Shown: positions 30,365-41,534 of the stretch, piece by piece | Layout of the letters: every line of letters starts with the position of its first letter | How positions within the stretch are numbered: position 1 is the stretch's first letter | Assembly: GCA_037043015.1 (NCBI GenBank) | Contig: CM073321.1 | Coordinates: 8,576,001-8,640,000, forward strand | From: Bryum argenteum | Lineage: Eukaryota; Streptophyta; Bryopsida; Bryales; Bryaceae | DNA length: 64,000 nucleotides | Reading direction: 5' to 3' | Made by a program: the position numbers and the translations under genes | Notes under the pieces: generated by a model | Told to the model about the DNA's origin: nothing | Seen by the model: only the letters and a program-made list of their open reading frames with translations | Database searches by the model: none

Positions 30365-33306
30365 ATGGAATTGAGTGAGTCCGATGGCGAGGATGATTTG
30401 CGGCGTTTTTTTTCGGAGGTACTGGACTTACTTATTTTGCATAATACATCATTGTTCTGAGTTTATCCATTCGTACTAATTCGTCTATGTTTGTGGTCTT
30501 GTAGGACTTGGATGGTCCTTCTGAGCTTGTTCTTCCGGACCATTTAAAAGATTGCCCCGGACTACCCAGAAGTAAATGGGTTACGAAATTTGTGACACTT
30601 CTCAACGATGGTGGCGACGTTGTGGGTGAAGGCATTTGTCAGACTCTGGACGCTGAAAGAATGCTTGAGAGTAATGACGAGCCCTTATGTGAAGATCAAG
30701 TAGTTGTGCAGATCGTGAAGTGTTTGAATTTCGAGTTCATACCTGCTGAGACCATTTATGGAACTAGGAACTGAAGCTCAGTCATGCTATGCATGAGGGT
30801 TGGTCACTACTTGATCATTTACGAGTTGATCGCTTTAACGTCATTGTTTATGCCCGCGATCATCCAAAGAAGAAGGGGGTGCGACCGTATGATTTGGGAG
30901 AACGGAACCAACGGGTTGTGAGGACCAAGAGGGAGGAGGAACTCTTGACGTTAGATTGATCCAACTTAGTTGCAAGCAAGATTTCTTTGCAGCGAAGAAT
31001 CATTACAACCTTTCCCTCGTGAGAAAATTATGGCTCTCCGAAAGCGGATGTACGAGGCGTCGGGTTTTAAATTTAAATCACATTTCAAGATCGATGTTCA
31101 TAATCGTTTTCATCGTGCACCGGGACGGCAAGATGATGGTGACCATCAAGGCATTGATGTTTGCGCGCGTGCGTGCATGGCAACATATTAGTGGAGTTCC
31201 GATTTCCACATTTTACAAAGCGGAAGGCGTAAGCCGCACTGGACTACGTGCTCGGCACCATGGGAATGTTGGTCAAGAAACCTCGATTGCACGTGAAGCA
31301 AGTCGTTGCTACTCTCAAGACATTCATTGACAATGTCACGATCATATGCCCCACCGGTCGAAGATGTTGACATCTGGTGAGAAGGTTGTCTCGCGGTCCT
31401 TGCCATCGTCCTTTAGATGGAAGGATGCCATACCAGGGATCAATGACATCAATGAGAGGTTGGGCTTGAAGTCTATTTCTCAGAGCACACTGAGCAGGAT
31501 TAGGAGGTCAAAATTTTCTGAGTATTCAAAGAAAGCGCCTGGGGACAACTTTGCTCGTTGCTCAACTTGTGACAGGATGGAGACAATGATCAAGTCTATG
31601 GTACCTGATTCATGTGAAGAGAATATGTGGATCAAGAAGCTAGAGGAGCATTTGCATCATCAAGAAACGCATCGTGAGTATTATTATTCAAATCGTTCTC
31701 TTTCTATTCAATGGCCGAGAGATGTCCTCTCAGATAATACATGACAAAATGGATCATGCGAAGACCGCCGTCTGTATTTTCACATAAAACGAAGGCAAAT
31801 GATGCATTAATGAAGCTTCCAATTGTCAGAATCGCATGATTGCTCACGGGCATAGCGATGTCCGATATGCTCATTATGGGCTCGATATTTATCCAAGTGA
31901 TTGCAATCACACTGTTGGATCAATATTAAAGCTTTTACGAGATCTAGAAGGTGTTCCGATCTCATATTCGAAGTCATTATTCGCAAATTCGGGGTCGCTG
32001 CCTTTATTTGAAGCTGTACTGTTCGGAAAAGAAGGGTGTTTAAACTCTCTTCTACCTGAAAGTGAAGTTTGTGGGGTGGCGGAGCCTCTACCTCCTGTCC
32101 TGCATGTGCAACTCGACAACGCAGCTTCTGATAACAAGAATAGATTTATGTTTTGCTTTTGGTCTCTTCTGGTACACATGGGTGTGTTCCGTGAAGTATA
32201 CGTTAATTTCTTGTTAGTTGGACATACCCACGAAGACATTGACGCCCTCTTTGGACGTTGGAGCATGACTCTCAAAGAGAACGACTTTCTCACACTTCCT
32301 CAGTTGATGAAGTCATTTATGGACGCGGAGGCTTTGCCCGTTATTCCTCATTTGATAGAGGAAATACCTGACTTCAAGGGTTATATCAAAGACTACATTG
32401 GTTCCAGAGATGAAATTTTAGTTGGGCATTCGGAGGGTCAGCAGTTCAAGTTTTACAAGCATGACAATGGATGGCCCATGATGCAGTATAAGATGTTATG
32501 CACAGACAAGGAGTGGTTACCTTCTACTGATGGAGGTATAAAATTGTGGAAAGAGGACCGAAGTACGGGGAAACCAATGTTACCTACAGGTGACATGAAA
32601 CCTTTGGCGCCCATTCCTATGAAGAACCGTGATGACATTGTAAAAGGCATTGGAGGGTTTATTAAGATGTGGGAGACTTCAAGTGCGGAGGACATATCGG
32701 GAGAATTTGGTCGGCGTCATGAATTTGTTATTCGCTATTGGCGAGCTGTGAAGCTGGCGTTGGTTGAGCCTATAGAAGTGTCCTCATTTTTGAAGAACGG
32801 TTGTTGGCCTTTAACTCGAGTACCTGCGACACGAGAATTCTTAAATCTTGCGAATCATGAAAGAATATGGGCGTGATCCGCACTTTATCGGACGGTTGTG
32901 TGATAGACCAAGGGAGTCCTTTCGGGTTGGTCGAGATGTTTTTGCTGGATACTTTGTAGCTCTACGGCCAGCTGATGGGGATACTCGTCCTTTCTGGATT
33001 GCTAGGGCCCTGACTGATTTCGATGTTGATCACAACTATCCAGGCTGTATTCAAATGCAATATTTTCAACCTGCATCGAGAAATAGTGTTGTTCAGGAAA
33101 CCTATGCTGGTTGGGATACGAAGAAGACATTCAAATGGAAAGTTGAAGACACTCACATTCCGGAATGGCTTCATGCTGATGCAATTTTTACGTCATGGAA
33201 ATCAAGTGCAAAACTTGGCTCTCGGCGTCCTATTATTTCATTATCGGAGCGTCAAATCGACATCATCAAACAAAGTATTGAGCGGTTCGACGGTGGAGAG
33301 GAGTAG
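30365..33306 (+). pseudogene. Gene 3 of element B: DUF7869-type transposase candidate, broken
   Basis: Exon 1 is 30,365-30,418 (MELSESDGEDDLRRFFSE), the intron 30,419-30,504 has GT-AG ends, and exon 2 runs to TAG at 33,306. Landmarks: CSTCDRM (zinc-ribbon-like Cys pair), IAHGHSDVRYAHYGLDIY, VQLDNAASDNKNRF, GHTHEDIDALFGRW, and a C-terminal PFWIARALTDFDVDHNYPG region shared with copy A. The DN...DNKN and GHTHxDID acidic clusters are the probable catalytic residues of an RNase H-like fold (inference). A frameshift near 30,770 follows TIYGTRN. Others lie near 30.96-31.35, 31.73, 31.79, 31.83 and 32.85 kb. The frame 31,836-32,876 (346 codons) is intact and holds the core. It ends 463 bp before the right terminal repeat. 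Confidence 0.75.
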
Positions 33307-33741
33307 CCTGACATCCCTCTATTTGGGCATGCCCATTTAGCTCTAGTCGAGCTAAATGACCTCGATCTGTTTGAGTCACAATTTATCGTGTGACTTTTTG
33401 TCAATACATTCATCTTTGAAATGGTCGTTCTAGAAGTCCTACCATTCGTAGTTAAGTATTGGTACGGTTTTTATGCCTTAAAGTTAACAATGGAAGTGTT
33501 TGTACATTTCCGGACTTGGTTGTCGATTCCCAGTTTAATTGACTTTATCGTTTTATTGTGCTCTTTTAGCAAATTGCTGTCAGGCTGCATTTTCTCTTGC
33601 TATTATCATCATCTTTTGTATTCAGTTTAGTTCTACTACATGCGCGTTTAGCTCTACATCACGCGCGGTTTGCTCTAAAACATGCACGTTTAGCTCGATA
33701 TATATGTTGGAATTTAGGTCGATTGGTTTTTGAGAGTTTGG
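33307..33741. other. 3' flank of gene 3, element B, with a lone palindrome
   Basis: No gene. A B palindrome (33,336-33,356) lies 30 bp after the stop codon, and degenerate half-sites occur at 33,640-33,710. Confidence 0.7.
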
Positions 33742-33769
33742 ATATTCCCATTATAACGAATTACGTGTT
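33742..33769 (-). repeat. Terminal inverted repeat, right end of element B
   Basis: Perfect inverted copy of 15,185-15,212, followed by the TTTT duplication (33,770-33,773). Confidence 0.93.
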
Positions 33770-33773
33770 TTTT

Positions 33774-34117
33774 GGATATGGTGCCTTCCGTCCCGGAGTT
33801 TCCCCAAGTAGATGCCTTGGCATGATGGTGAAGTCTGTGTCGGTAAACCATCCGCGTCGCCTGAAGAACTCCCGTTTGAGCTTGTTACTCTTGGACTTGT
33901 AGGTCTTCGTCTTGTTGAAAGGCAATTTCGAGACGGGGTTGATTAGTTCGCCGTTAGCATGCTTCTGAAGAAACCTTTCCCAACACTCAAACTTGTGGTC
34001 CGGTAGGGTGATAATCTGAATTTCATTCTTCAGATTGGCTGCAGACTTTATACGTGTCCCATCCGATGTTCTGGTATAGATGTTCTGGTATCTCTCTGTC
34101 ACAGCGTCCGTGAAGCT
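33774..34117 (-). pseudogene. Gene 1 of element D: exon after the ParB-like domain
   Basis: The acceptor tttacgtacgcag leads to SFTDAVTERYQNIYTR, IQIITLPDHKFECWERF, NGELINPVSKLPFNK and GETPGRKAPYPK, where element B begins. In C the same exon reads MGELIDPDTCEPFNR and LPYPKV. The frame is open, and across the insertion it continues in frame into 15,180. Confidence 0.65.
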
Positions 34118-34172
34118 CTGCGTACGTAAATCAGTTAAGGTTAGCATTGTGAAGCAAGAGGAACATCAGCAT

Positions 34173-34193
34173 CAGAGGTATTGTTGACCCGAC
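34173..34193. repeat. D palindrome in intron after the ParB-like exon
   Basis: One copy, TATTGTTGACCCGACGATA, at the same intron position that carries B-type and C-type palindromes in the other elements. Confidence 0.75.
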
Positions 34194-34199
34194 GATAGC

Positions 34200-35662
34200 C
34201 ATTTGAGATCAAATCGTTGCCTTGAACTTGATGACGTTGTGCACCGCCTTGGTACCCCTCGTGATTGCTTCGGAGAATACATCAGTTGGGCGCTTCAGGG
34301 CTATCCAAATATTTCTACACACCACTACCTGGTTTCCCCATGACGGTTGCGCATGGTCCAGGTGGTTGGTGATGTTGTAGAACTTTGAAATCCCTCGAAG
34401 TTTAGTGGCGTCCAAGGTCCAGATGATGTAGGCGTTCCATTTGCGGAGCTCGTTGCGCCAAACCTCTCCACATACTTCTTGCTCGAGCTGTTTTGAAGCC
34501 CAAACGCTATGCTGCCCGTTGATGATCATGAACTTCCTGTCCTTGATCTCATCCCAATCTTCGGGCTTGTTCTTTAGCAGCTTCCCTTTGGAATCCACTG
34601 GAGTTAGGCAGATTTTTTGTCTCTGCTTGACATCGATCATCTGGACAAGTTCTCTGGCGACTCCTTCAACCATGTCCTGATGCAGCGTTCGGATAACATA
34701 CTGATCCTTTGCCAGTATGCACTCATTGATATCTACCTCCATCGGGTTCATATTCAGCAGGAAGCAGTCCTTGTGATTATACGAGAATTCCTTTTGAAGT
34801 TTGCGGTTTTCTCGAACTCCTCCAGCTTCTCATCAGATGTACCGGCTCTAGCGGTCACGTTTGTTAGGGCTGACCCTAAACTCCCCGTAGTTTGAGTTGG
34901 TACTATTGCAGTACTTGGTGCGGCTGCGGTAAGTTTCCTACGCTTGCGGCTCGACCCAGCTCCATTTGTAGAAGGTGGTGCTCTCTTCCTACCCTTAGAT
35001 TGAAGCTGACTCGGCGTTACTCTTCTGCCTGCAGATCCGGAAGGGGTGGACGCCAAGTTCAGGCGTGAATTCGACGCACCCCGATTCGGCTGCACTGGTG
35101 TTCGTCGCGCAGCGGATTCTAAGCAGACATTACCCAAGGCGTATCGATCGAGTGTTTGGAAGATCCTCATGAGTTGATTTGAGATGGACTTTGCAGAGCC
35201 ACTTCGTCCGCTCACATATCCCAACCTGATGAACTCGTTATTCAGGGAGGCCATTTCGGAACCCTCAAATTACGTCATGAGGTTCTGAATATCAAATTTT
35301 CCATGCTCCTTTGTTGTATCAATGACAATAGAGTGGCAGTGATCTTGCTCGAATCCATTCTCGTCCACTGCATGGAGCACGATGACGATGTAGATGTCTC
35401 TGTGGCACTCGATGATGGTCACCTTTTTGTTGTGATTCCATGGTAGATATGTAGATGATTTGTTTGCCCTGTATCGAATGAACACAGAATTCTTGAATCG
35501 ATTGACTCTGAAATTCCATGTTTGGACGTGTGGCCTGAACTGCCAGAGATCTTCATATGTCTCGGCCATTCCCTCGAAAAATGGCTCGTCTCCCAACGGA
35601 TTCACGAACGGCTCAAGGTGATGCAGGGTGACTTTGTAGTCGTATGCTTCGGTTTCCGCCAT
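34200..35662 (-). pseudogene. Gene 1 of element D: N-terminal region and ParB-like domain
   Basis: It opens MAETEAYDYKVTLHHLEPF, continues FRVNRFKNSVFIRYRA and VTIIECHRDIYIVIVLHAV, and meets an in-frame TAA near 35,273. MASLNNEFIRLGYVS follows, then a Lys/Arg-rich nuclear-type stretch (KGRKRAPPS, SSRKRRKL), then a one-base frameshift near 34,793. The last frame (34,751-34,209) holds MIINGQHSVWASKQL and WGNQVVVCRNIW, matching the ParB-like core. The exon end is uncertain: only a GC donor (TTCAAG-GCAACG) is visible. No first exon with an H3-like start was found for this copy. Confidence 0.6.
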
Positions 35663-35746
35663 TTTATCTTTCTGAGATTAGCGTCAAGAATTTGTGTTAG
35701 ACGTTTGACTGCTAGGCAATTAGTTCTGAGCTCATTACAAGCTACC

Positions 35747-36510
35747 TATCGTCGACCCGTCGATACAGTCTTCTCATATCTCTCGAAAATGGAAGAGACG
35801 ATATGAGCGTTTTTAAACACTCTTTTTGAATTAACTTAACAGCTCATTGTCGAACCGATGATGAGCTCTCATGCATTCTCTGGGAGCAAAATAGTGATAG
35901 ATCTCATTTATTTCTTTCCTCTAGTGTCTAAGCTATCTACCTCAAAGGTAGCTATTGTCGGACCAACAATATAGACGTCATGTTGCAGAATGTTATATCA
36001 ATGGCTAACTTCTCTTCTCTAAATTGTACAATTTCACGATACTGAAGGTTATTGTCGTGCCGACAATATCCTTGTTTTTTTTAGATATATATATGTTTCT
36101 TTTGGATTTACATGTTTCTTTCTAGATTTACATGTTTCTTTTTCAATTATAGTATCAACGGCTCCACGATAACTTTCTAACTATCCTCTAGAAAGTTTTA
36201 TTTGTTCATTTTACTACATTTAAGGCCTTATGAAGCCTTGTATCGTCGACGCGACGATAAGGCCATTTGAAGCCTTGTATCGTCGGCCCGACGATAAGGC
36301 CATTGAAAGCCTTGTATCTTCGACCCGACGATAAGGCCATTTGAAGCCCTGTGTCGTCAACCCGACGATAAGGCCATTTGAAGCCTTGTATCGTCGACCC
36401 GACAATAAGGCCATTGCTCTCTAAACTATATTTTGAGTTTGTGGCCTTTTAAATTTATTTTAAATCTTCTTAGTGCTACATTCTATTGTTGTATCGTCCG
36501 CTCGACAATA
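35747..36510. repeat. Palindrome array D (half-site TATCGTCGN)
   Basis: Single copies near 35,747, 35,852, 35,956, 36,050, 36,151 and 36,495, and a tight tandem of five starting at 36,241, 36,278, 36,315, 36,352 and 36,389 (37-bp period, flanked by AAGCCTTG and AGGCCATT). It lies upstream of the first recognisable coding exon of D gene 1, where a leader intron would be. Confidence 0.9.
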
Positions 36511-37570
36511 CTACCATGAGATAATATATCGACGGAATCTCACTGAAACTACTGAAAGGTAGTCTTATATATTTAGAAACCCTAATCCAACTAAAGAATA
36601 GTCACCTTGTGGGTAGACTTCGCCTTTGTCTCGATGATCTTGAGAGATTATACGATTTTGAATCTGTCAGTAAAAGAATACAGTGTTAGAGCTCCCTTTG
36701 AACAACAGGGTCGTAAGAATTGTATGAATTCTATTAGAATATAGCCTGGACTTGCAAAATCAAGCACGTTCTCAGCAGAAATCCTAGAAATTCAAAATTA
36801 TAAGGAAGCATCATCAACAATGAGCAAACAAACTAAAAGAACGGAGGAGGAAGAGAAGAAACCGAATGTTTAGAATCTCTACTAGAATCTCAAACCTGCA
36901 ATACTAAAAAACTGAGAATTACTAGTACAAAATTGTAAAAGATGCTTCAAGCGTACCTCCTGTTGAATGCTAAACCTTGCTAAACCCTAATTGCGTCAAC
37001 TAACGTTAGCAATGGCCAAAGTGCTCCCGAGTCCCGAATCCGGCCAAGTCTCGCCACGCGGATTGTCCTGACTGTCTCTAAGTGCCGGACTGTCTCAGTA
37101 CTCGGCAAGTCCCGCCACCCCGATTGTCTAAGTTCCAATATGAGCAAATCAAACAGAAACGCATCAGAACGGTAATCGAATCTAACAACCCACCGAGTTT
37201 AAGCACATCACTAAGCGAGAAACCAACGACTAAGTGGAGGCGAAAAACTAACCTGCAACGCGCAGAAGAGGTTTCGCTCTACAAACCCTATATGCTTCAA
37301 CCGCCAAAGTGCTCCCGATCCGCAATCGCCGAAGTGCTCCCGAATCACTGCACAAGAACCTGTGTGCAATCCTAAACCAGTGCACGAGAACAAATGCGGA
37401 GGCTAAAAATCGGCGAGAGACCGATAGCGAACATTTACACAGCGAAAGAGAAGAGCGGCTCGAGCTGTGACAAAGGCGGCTGCAACTACACAAGCGAGAG
37501 AGACGAGCTGCGGCAGGCAAGGGAAAATACGACAAGATGAATAGATAAAAGTGAGCAGGAAAGGCGGCGC
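36511..37570. other. Upstream region of element D gene 1
   Basis: No convincing gene. A GC-richer leader-like part lies at 36.95-37.57 kb, with short repeats such as AAGTGCTCCCGA (37,018, 37,307 and 37,331). Confidence 0.5.
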
Positions 37571-37574
37571 GGGG

Positions 37575-37675
37575 GGGTCATCATGCCCCCCATGATGGCC
37601 TCCATGCACATGAAATTATCATGTGCACGGGCATGGTCATGCATGATCATACCCATGCACATGATTATTTCAAAA
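37575..37675. repeat. CATG dyad block
   Basis: Overlapping dyads made of CATGCACATG, CATGTGCACGGGCATG and CATGCATGATCAT words. Position and iterated dyad style match the GGGCNGCCC blocks of the other elements. AT-rich DNA without genes follows to 38.23 kb. Confidence 0.65.
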
Positions 37676-38229
37676 AATAAAATAAAAATTTAGAAAACTA
37701 AATATATAAAATTAACAAATTAAAAATTTAGAAAATTTAGAAAACCAAACAAATTAAAAATTTACAAAACTAAATATAGAACACAAAATTATGCGTATGG
37801 TTTTGCATTCATGTATTTCTATTCTAAGTTTTGTTATGTGTTAGAAAACTAAACTAAATAGGTAGATTAGTTTTAGGTACACCAATTTATATAAATATGT
37901 TAGAAGTTTTTACTGTTTGTAAATATTTTTACATTCTACATGGGTTAAGATGGGGATCCTTCTATAGTATTGGAATCAATACCCTCGGTAATTTTTTGTT
38001 ACCAAAAGTAAAAACTTGTAACATTTTCAATTCTTACAAAAATCTAACAATAATCTACCTAATTAGTGTAGGTGCTTTGGCACTAAGTTTTGTTTCTTAC
38101 GCTTAGTTTTTGAATGTTTGTTGGTACTCATGTTTCAACTAGAATAATATGCTCATTCTCAGTGATAAACCTAGCTATTGTCATGATTCAAATTTCAAAG
38201 TAAAGCAAACAAATATACATTCTCTAGTC

Positions 38230-39112
38230 TACTCTCTACTTAATACTTCATCACGGCTTTTTGAAACTTTTTGACGTTCTTGTCGATAGCAACGTTTAGC
38301 TGCCGTATACCTTCATCGGTGTAGCCGTTGGTGATGTAGTGGATATGTAAGTGTAACTTTCAAATTCTACTTAGAGAAGATGGCGAGACCATCTTCAAAC
38401 CGAAGCCTTTATTTGGAGCGTTGATCTCCGGGATGGCACTCTTCCATTTCCACGTAGCGAGAAGAATCATCAATACAACCTTCTCCCCAGATTTCAATGC
38501 CCTCTTTCGGTGGGGCATGTGATCCGCAGAGTTCTCCAGGATGCAACACAGGGTTGCACTTGCCTGCTACGTGTGCTCACGCGGCTTAAGCTAAGACGAA
38601 TTTCGATGGGGATTCGCTATGACGCCATTAGCGATGTACATTTGAAATCGATGGAAGGTTACCTCGGACACTTCAGCAGTATGTCTCCACGCAGGCAAGC
38701 AAACATCGATTCCCTCAACGATGACCACCCTCTTCCTGTCAGTATTACGATGAACCTGCCTGTGAATGTCAAGCTACATGTAAAACCTGAATTGGTACGT
38801 GGTTGCACTATATATCCGCTCTCGGAAACATCGGATCTTCTCCCTCGAGAAGGGTTGAACGCAGTTCCTGGTGCAGCAAACTTTGCTTGAGACAGAATTG
38901 ATAGACTCCTGAGTTAGTAATCCTTTGTATTTGACGGATGTTTCACGAGGCGGGTTGCGAGCTGTATTGTTGTAACGTCCGCTACAAGATGACTGAGGTC
39001 TCGTAAGAAGTGCAACACGAGAGTCATGTTCGTGTCTTATCTCATGGTCTCTGAGACTAAACCCATTATAGAAGACTTTATTGAACGGCCGGGCCCTGAC
39101 TGAGTATCTCCA
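38230..39112 (-). pseudogene. Inverted, deleted copy of gene 3 (close to element A)
   Basis: Minus-strand sequence is closely similar to element A 7125-7890: NKVFYNGFSLRDHEIRHEHDSRVALL, SVKYKGLLTQESINSVSSKVCC, then the RFYM/MNLPVNVKL region with frame breaks. Where A has TGA at 7312 this copy has GGA, showing that codon was Gly. Homology stops at about 38,350. An open stretch GYTDEGIRQLNVAIDKNVKK then continues to TAA near 38,240; it may be the C-terminus after an internal deletion. The other end stops exactly at a CACTA-type terminus (39,113). Confidence 0.65.
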
Positions 39113-39710
39113 CACTAGTACAAATCCCGGATTTTTTGACTGCATTTTTGACTAGCCAACAGTCAAAAACGGACATGTTTTTTGAACTTGACTAACACTA
39201 TTTTGAGTCAAAAAAGACAAGTCGCTCCGGACATTTTGACTCGCAGTCAAAAACGGACATCTGCGTTCCCATGCGCTACGTTCCCGAAGATTTTTGGGAC
39301 CTCGATTGGGCTGGACTAGGGACTTTCGTTTGAATGACTCGGATTAGTCAAAACACATGACCACAACCAGTCACTAGTCGTCTGGGAATTAAGTGAATTC
39401 GGTTGACTAAGTTTAGTCATGTTGGTAAATACGGTTTACAATACTAGGACTATTTTTAGTCATACGACTTTACACAATTTAGTCAATGAATTCGTTGCCA
39501 TCTATAGGCTGCTGACTGCATGCAGTCATTGTCGCGGTTTTAAGGAGCGTAGATTGTGTGAATATAACTTTGGGGAATCACATAGTGTTTCAGTTTTGAC
39601 TGGTTGGAGTCAATATGGATGACTGCAGCCATTTCGGATGACTGTGTATAGTCAAGAGTAGTGGCGACGTGGTGTCATTGGAGATGACTAATTTCTGTCA
39701 TGTAGTGGTG
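39113..39710. repeat. TGACT/AGTCA subterminal repeat region
   Basis: More than 15 TGACT or AGTCA words, several as dyads (TTTTGACTCGCAGTCAAAA at about 39,228). They recur at 44,720-44,868. Subterminal repeats of this kind bind TNPA in CACTA elements (family knowledge). Confidence 0.7.
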
Positions 39711-39943
39711 AGTTGTTATGTATGACTCGTCACAGTTTTAAGTTAGATACTTCTTCTTGGAGTTCAGATAGATCAGGCTACGAGTATTGCCAAATATCAA
39801 TTAGAAATGCTGCAAAGTTATGGATTTGCAATTGAATCAAAATTTTAGATATATGTTGTTCAAGCCGCATATACCAGATGTTATTTTACAGAGTCTAGAA
39901 TACATGTAAGTTCTGTGCTATAAATCTGTATCGGCTTTCTAAC

Positions 39944-41442
39944 TTAGAGAAAACACTCTAGGTGACGGAGGAATTCGGTTGGCAATGCAATCCACTGTAA
40001 AAGTGCCTCGCCAATCTTAGTCACTAGTGGATGATCAAGGCTGATGGGCTGATAGAGGACGTAGTCGTTGTCGTAGCTTTTCAGGACTTGTACTGATACC
40101 ATACCCTCAGTTAGTTGCCTGCCGTGTAACGTCCCCCCCTCCACGCTGAGCACTTCTCCATCGGCTACGATCTTGTCTTCTTTGCCCTCGTCAACGCTCA
40201 TGATGTGCACTTGGTCACCGGGTTCGTATTGAACGTGCAAACGGTGGAATTGGTGCACATGTTAGAGAAAATTGCTAGAATGCAGTTCCACAAAGTGATT
40301 ATCCCAAGGAGTAATTGCCGGACCTCGGTCAAATTCGTTCGGCGGTGTTTTCCTTCCTCACCCAATTTATTATTGTTTCTCCCCCGGGCCTTCTCCTTTG
40401 CGGTGGCATTGGAATCTGGTGTTTCCTTCGTGGCTGCTTTCTTGGTCTCTTTTGTGGCTGCTTTTTTGGTCTCCTCCAAAGGCTTCTCCTTCCTTCTTTT
40501 GCTCGTAAAGGCATCGGCCCTCTCCTTCATACTCCCTGTTTTGCTTGCAGGGGCAGCGGCAACCGCCTTCTTCTTCCCTGCTTTGCTCGCAGGGGCAGCA
40601 GCCTACTCCTTCCCCGCTTTGCTTGCCGGGGCATCAGCCTTCTCCTTTGCGGTGGCATCGGAATCTGGTGTTTCCTTCGTGGCTGCTTTTTTGGTCTCTT
40701 TTGTGGCTGCTTTTTTGGTCTCCTCCAAAGGCTTCTCCTTCCTTCTTTTGCTCGTAAAGGCATTGGCCCTCTCCTTCATACTCCCTGTTTTGCTTGCAGA
40801 GGCAGGGGCAACCGCCTTCTTCTTCCCTGCTTTGCTCGCAGGGGCAGCAGCCTACTCCTTCCCCGCTTTGCTTGCCGGAGCATCAGCCTTCTCCTTCCCC
40901 GCTTTGCTCGTTGGGGCGTCGGCCTTCTCCTTCCCCGCTTTGCTCGATGGAGCATCGGCTTTCTCCTTCCCCGTTGCCCTTGCTGGGGCATCGGCCTTCT
41001 CCTTCCCCGCCTTCCCAACTGCCTCTTCACCTTTAGTAGGGGAGTTGAGGTTCTTCTCCTTCCCCGCTTTGCTCGTAGAGACAGGGGCCTTCTCCTTCCC
41101 CTCCTTCCCTGCCTTCCCACTAGCCTCCTTATCTTTACGTTGCGGGTCTGCGGTCGTCTTCTGCTTTGCTGCATTCCAGATAGGGTCTAAATCCTTACCT
41201 GTAGTGTCGGATCTTGCTCGAGTCTGGCGTTGCTCCCCGGGTTCTGCTTGGAGCTTCTCCACCTCCGTCATTCTTGGCCGTTTCCGAGCGGCCTTTGGAG
41301 CCGCAGTGTCTTCTTTCAACGGAGTAGGCGAAGTTGATGCAACAATTCCAATGGCGTCGATTTTACGGAGCACCTCCGAGTCCGGTTTGCCATCATCGAC
41401 ATCTGCTTTGGAAGGACGACGCTCAGCTACCTGCGTGCACAA
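39944..41442 (-). pseudogene. TNPA-like protein, C-terminal half
   Basis: The frame begins VAERRPSKADVDDG, passes LRKIDAIGIV and a Lys/Ala/Glu-rich repeat (SKAGKEKADAP units) interrupted by two TAG stops, and continues after breaks with VHIMSVDEGKEDKIVADGEV, LHGRQLTEGMVSVQVL, HPLVTKIGEALLQWIALP. The last part matches the C-terminal domain of plant CACTA TNPA-type proteins (pattern: VAxGxxxS, a VGGxxLG-like turn, LIxPxxxxxTIGEAxxxxIAWP). The repeats were enlarged by a 259-bp duplication. It is the DNA-binding accessory protein of the element, not the catalytic subunit. Confidence 0.6.
40391..40908. repeat. 259-bp tandem duplication in the TNPA-like gene
   Basis: gaatctgg occurs at 40,412 and 40,671 with nearly identical surroundings. 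Each copy carries one of the two TAG stops in SKAGKE-stop-AAAP. Confidence 0.85.
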
Positions 41443-41534
41443 GCACGCATTTGACTGTCAACATCAAATTTCACATTTGGACATATTCAACACGATAAAG
41501 GAAAAACCAAAGTTTGTTTCATCATCACAGATGA

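Larger units (their letters stand above)
15185..33769. mobile_element. Element B: complete 18.6-kb DNA element
   Basis: It is bounded by perfect 28-bp terminal inverted repeats (15,185-15,212 and 33,742-33,769, beginning AACACGTAATTCGTTATAAT) and a 4-bp TTTT duplication. If the element and one TTTT are removed, the flanks join to read PYPKVTVGR in gene 1 of element D, matching PYPKV in elements B and C, so both ends are exact. From left to right it contains gene 2 (minus), gene 1 (minus), an AT-rich spacer and gene 3 (plus). Palindromes with half-site TTTAGCTCGA occur from 15.7 kb to 33.3 kb on both sides of the spacer, which shows the two gene sets belong to one unit. Confidence 0.9.
33770..37675. 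mobile_element. Element D, right part (5' half of gene 1)
   Basis: Continuation of the element D fragment at 10,422-15,184, split by element B. It holds the ParB-like exons of gene 1, the D palindrome array and a dyad-rich block at 37.57-37.67 kb where A, B and C have GGGCNGCCC blocks. No terminal repeat of D was found on this side. Confidence 0.7.

Noticed and set aside
39113..39707. A complete 595-bp CACTA miniature element
   Set aside because: CACTAG and TAGTG ends are present, but the flanking 3-bp sequences do not match and the right end could be coincidental; kept only as an alternative.
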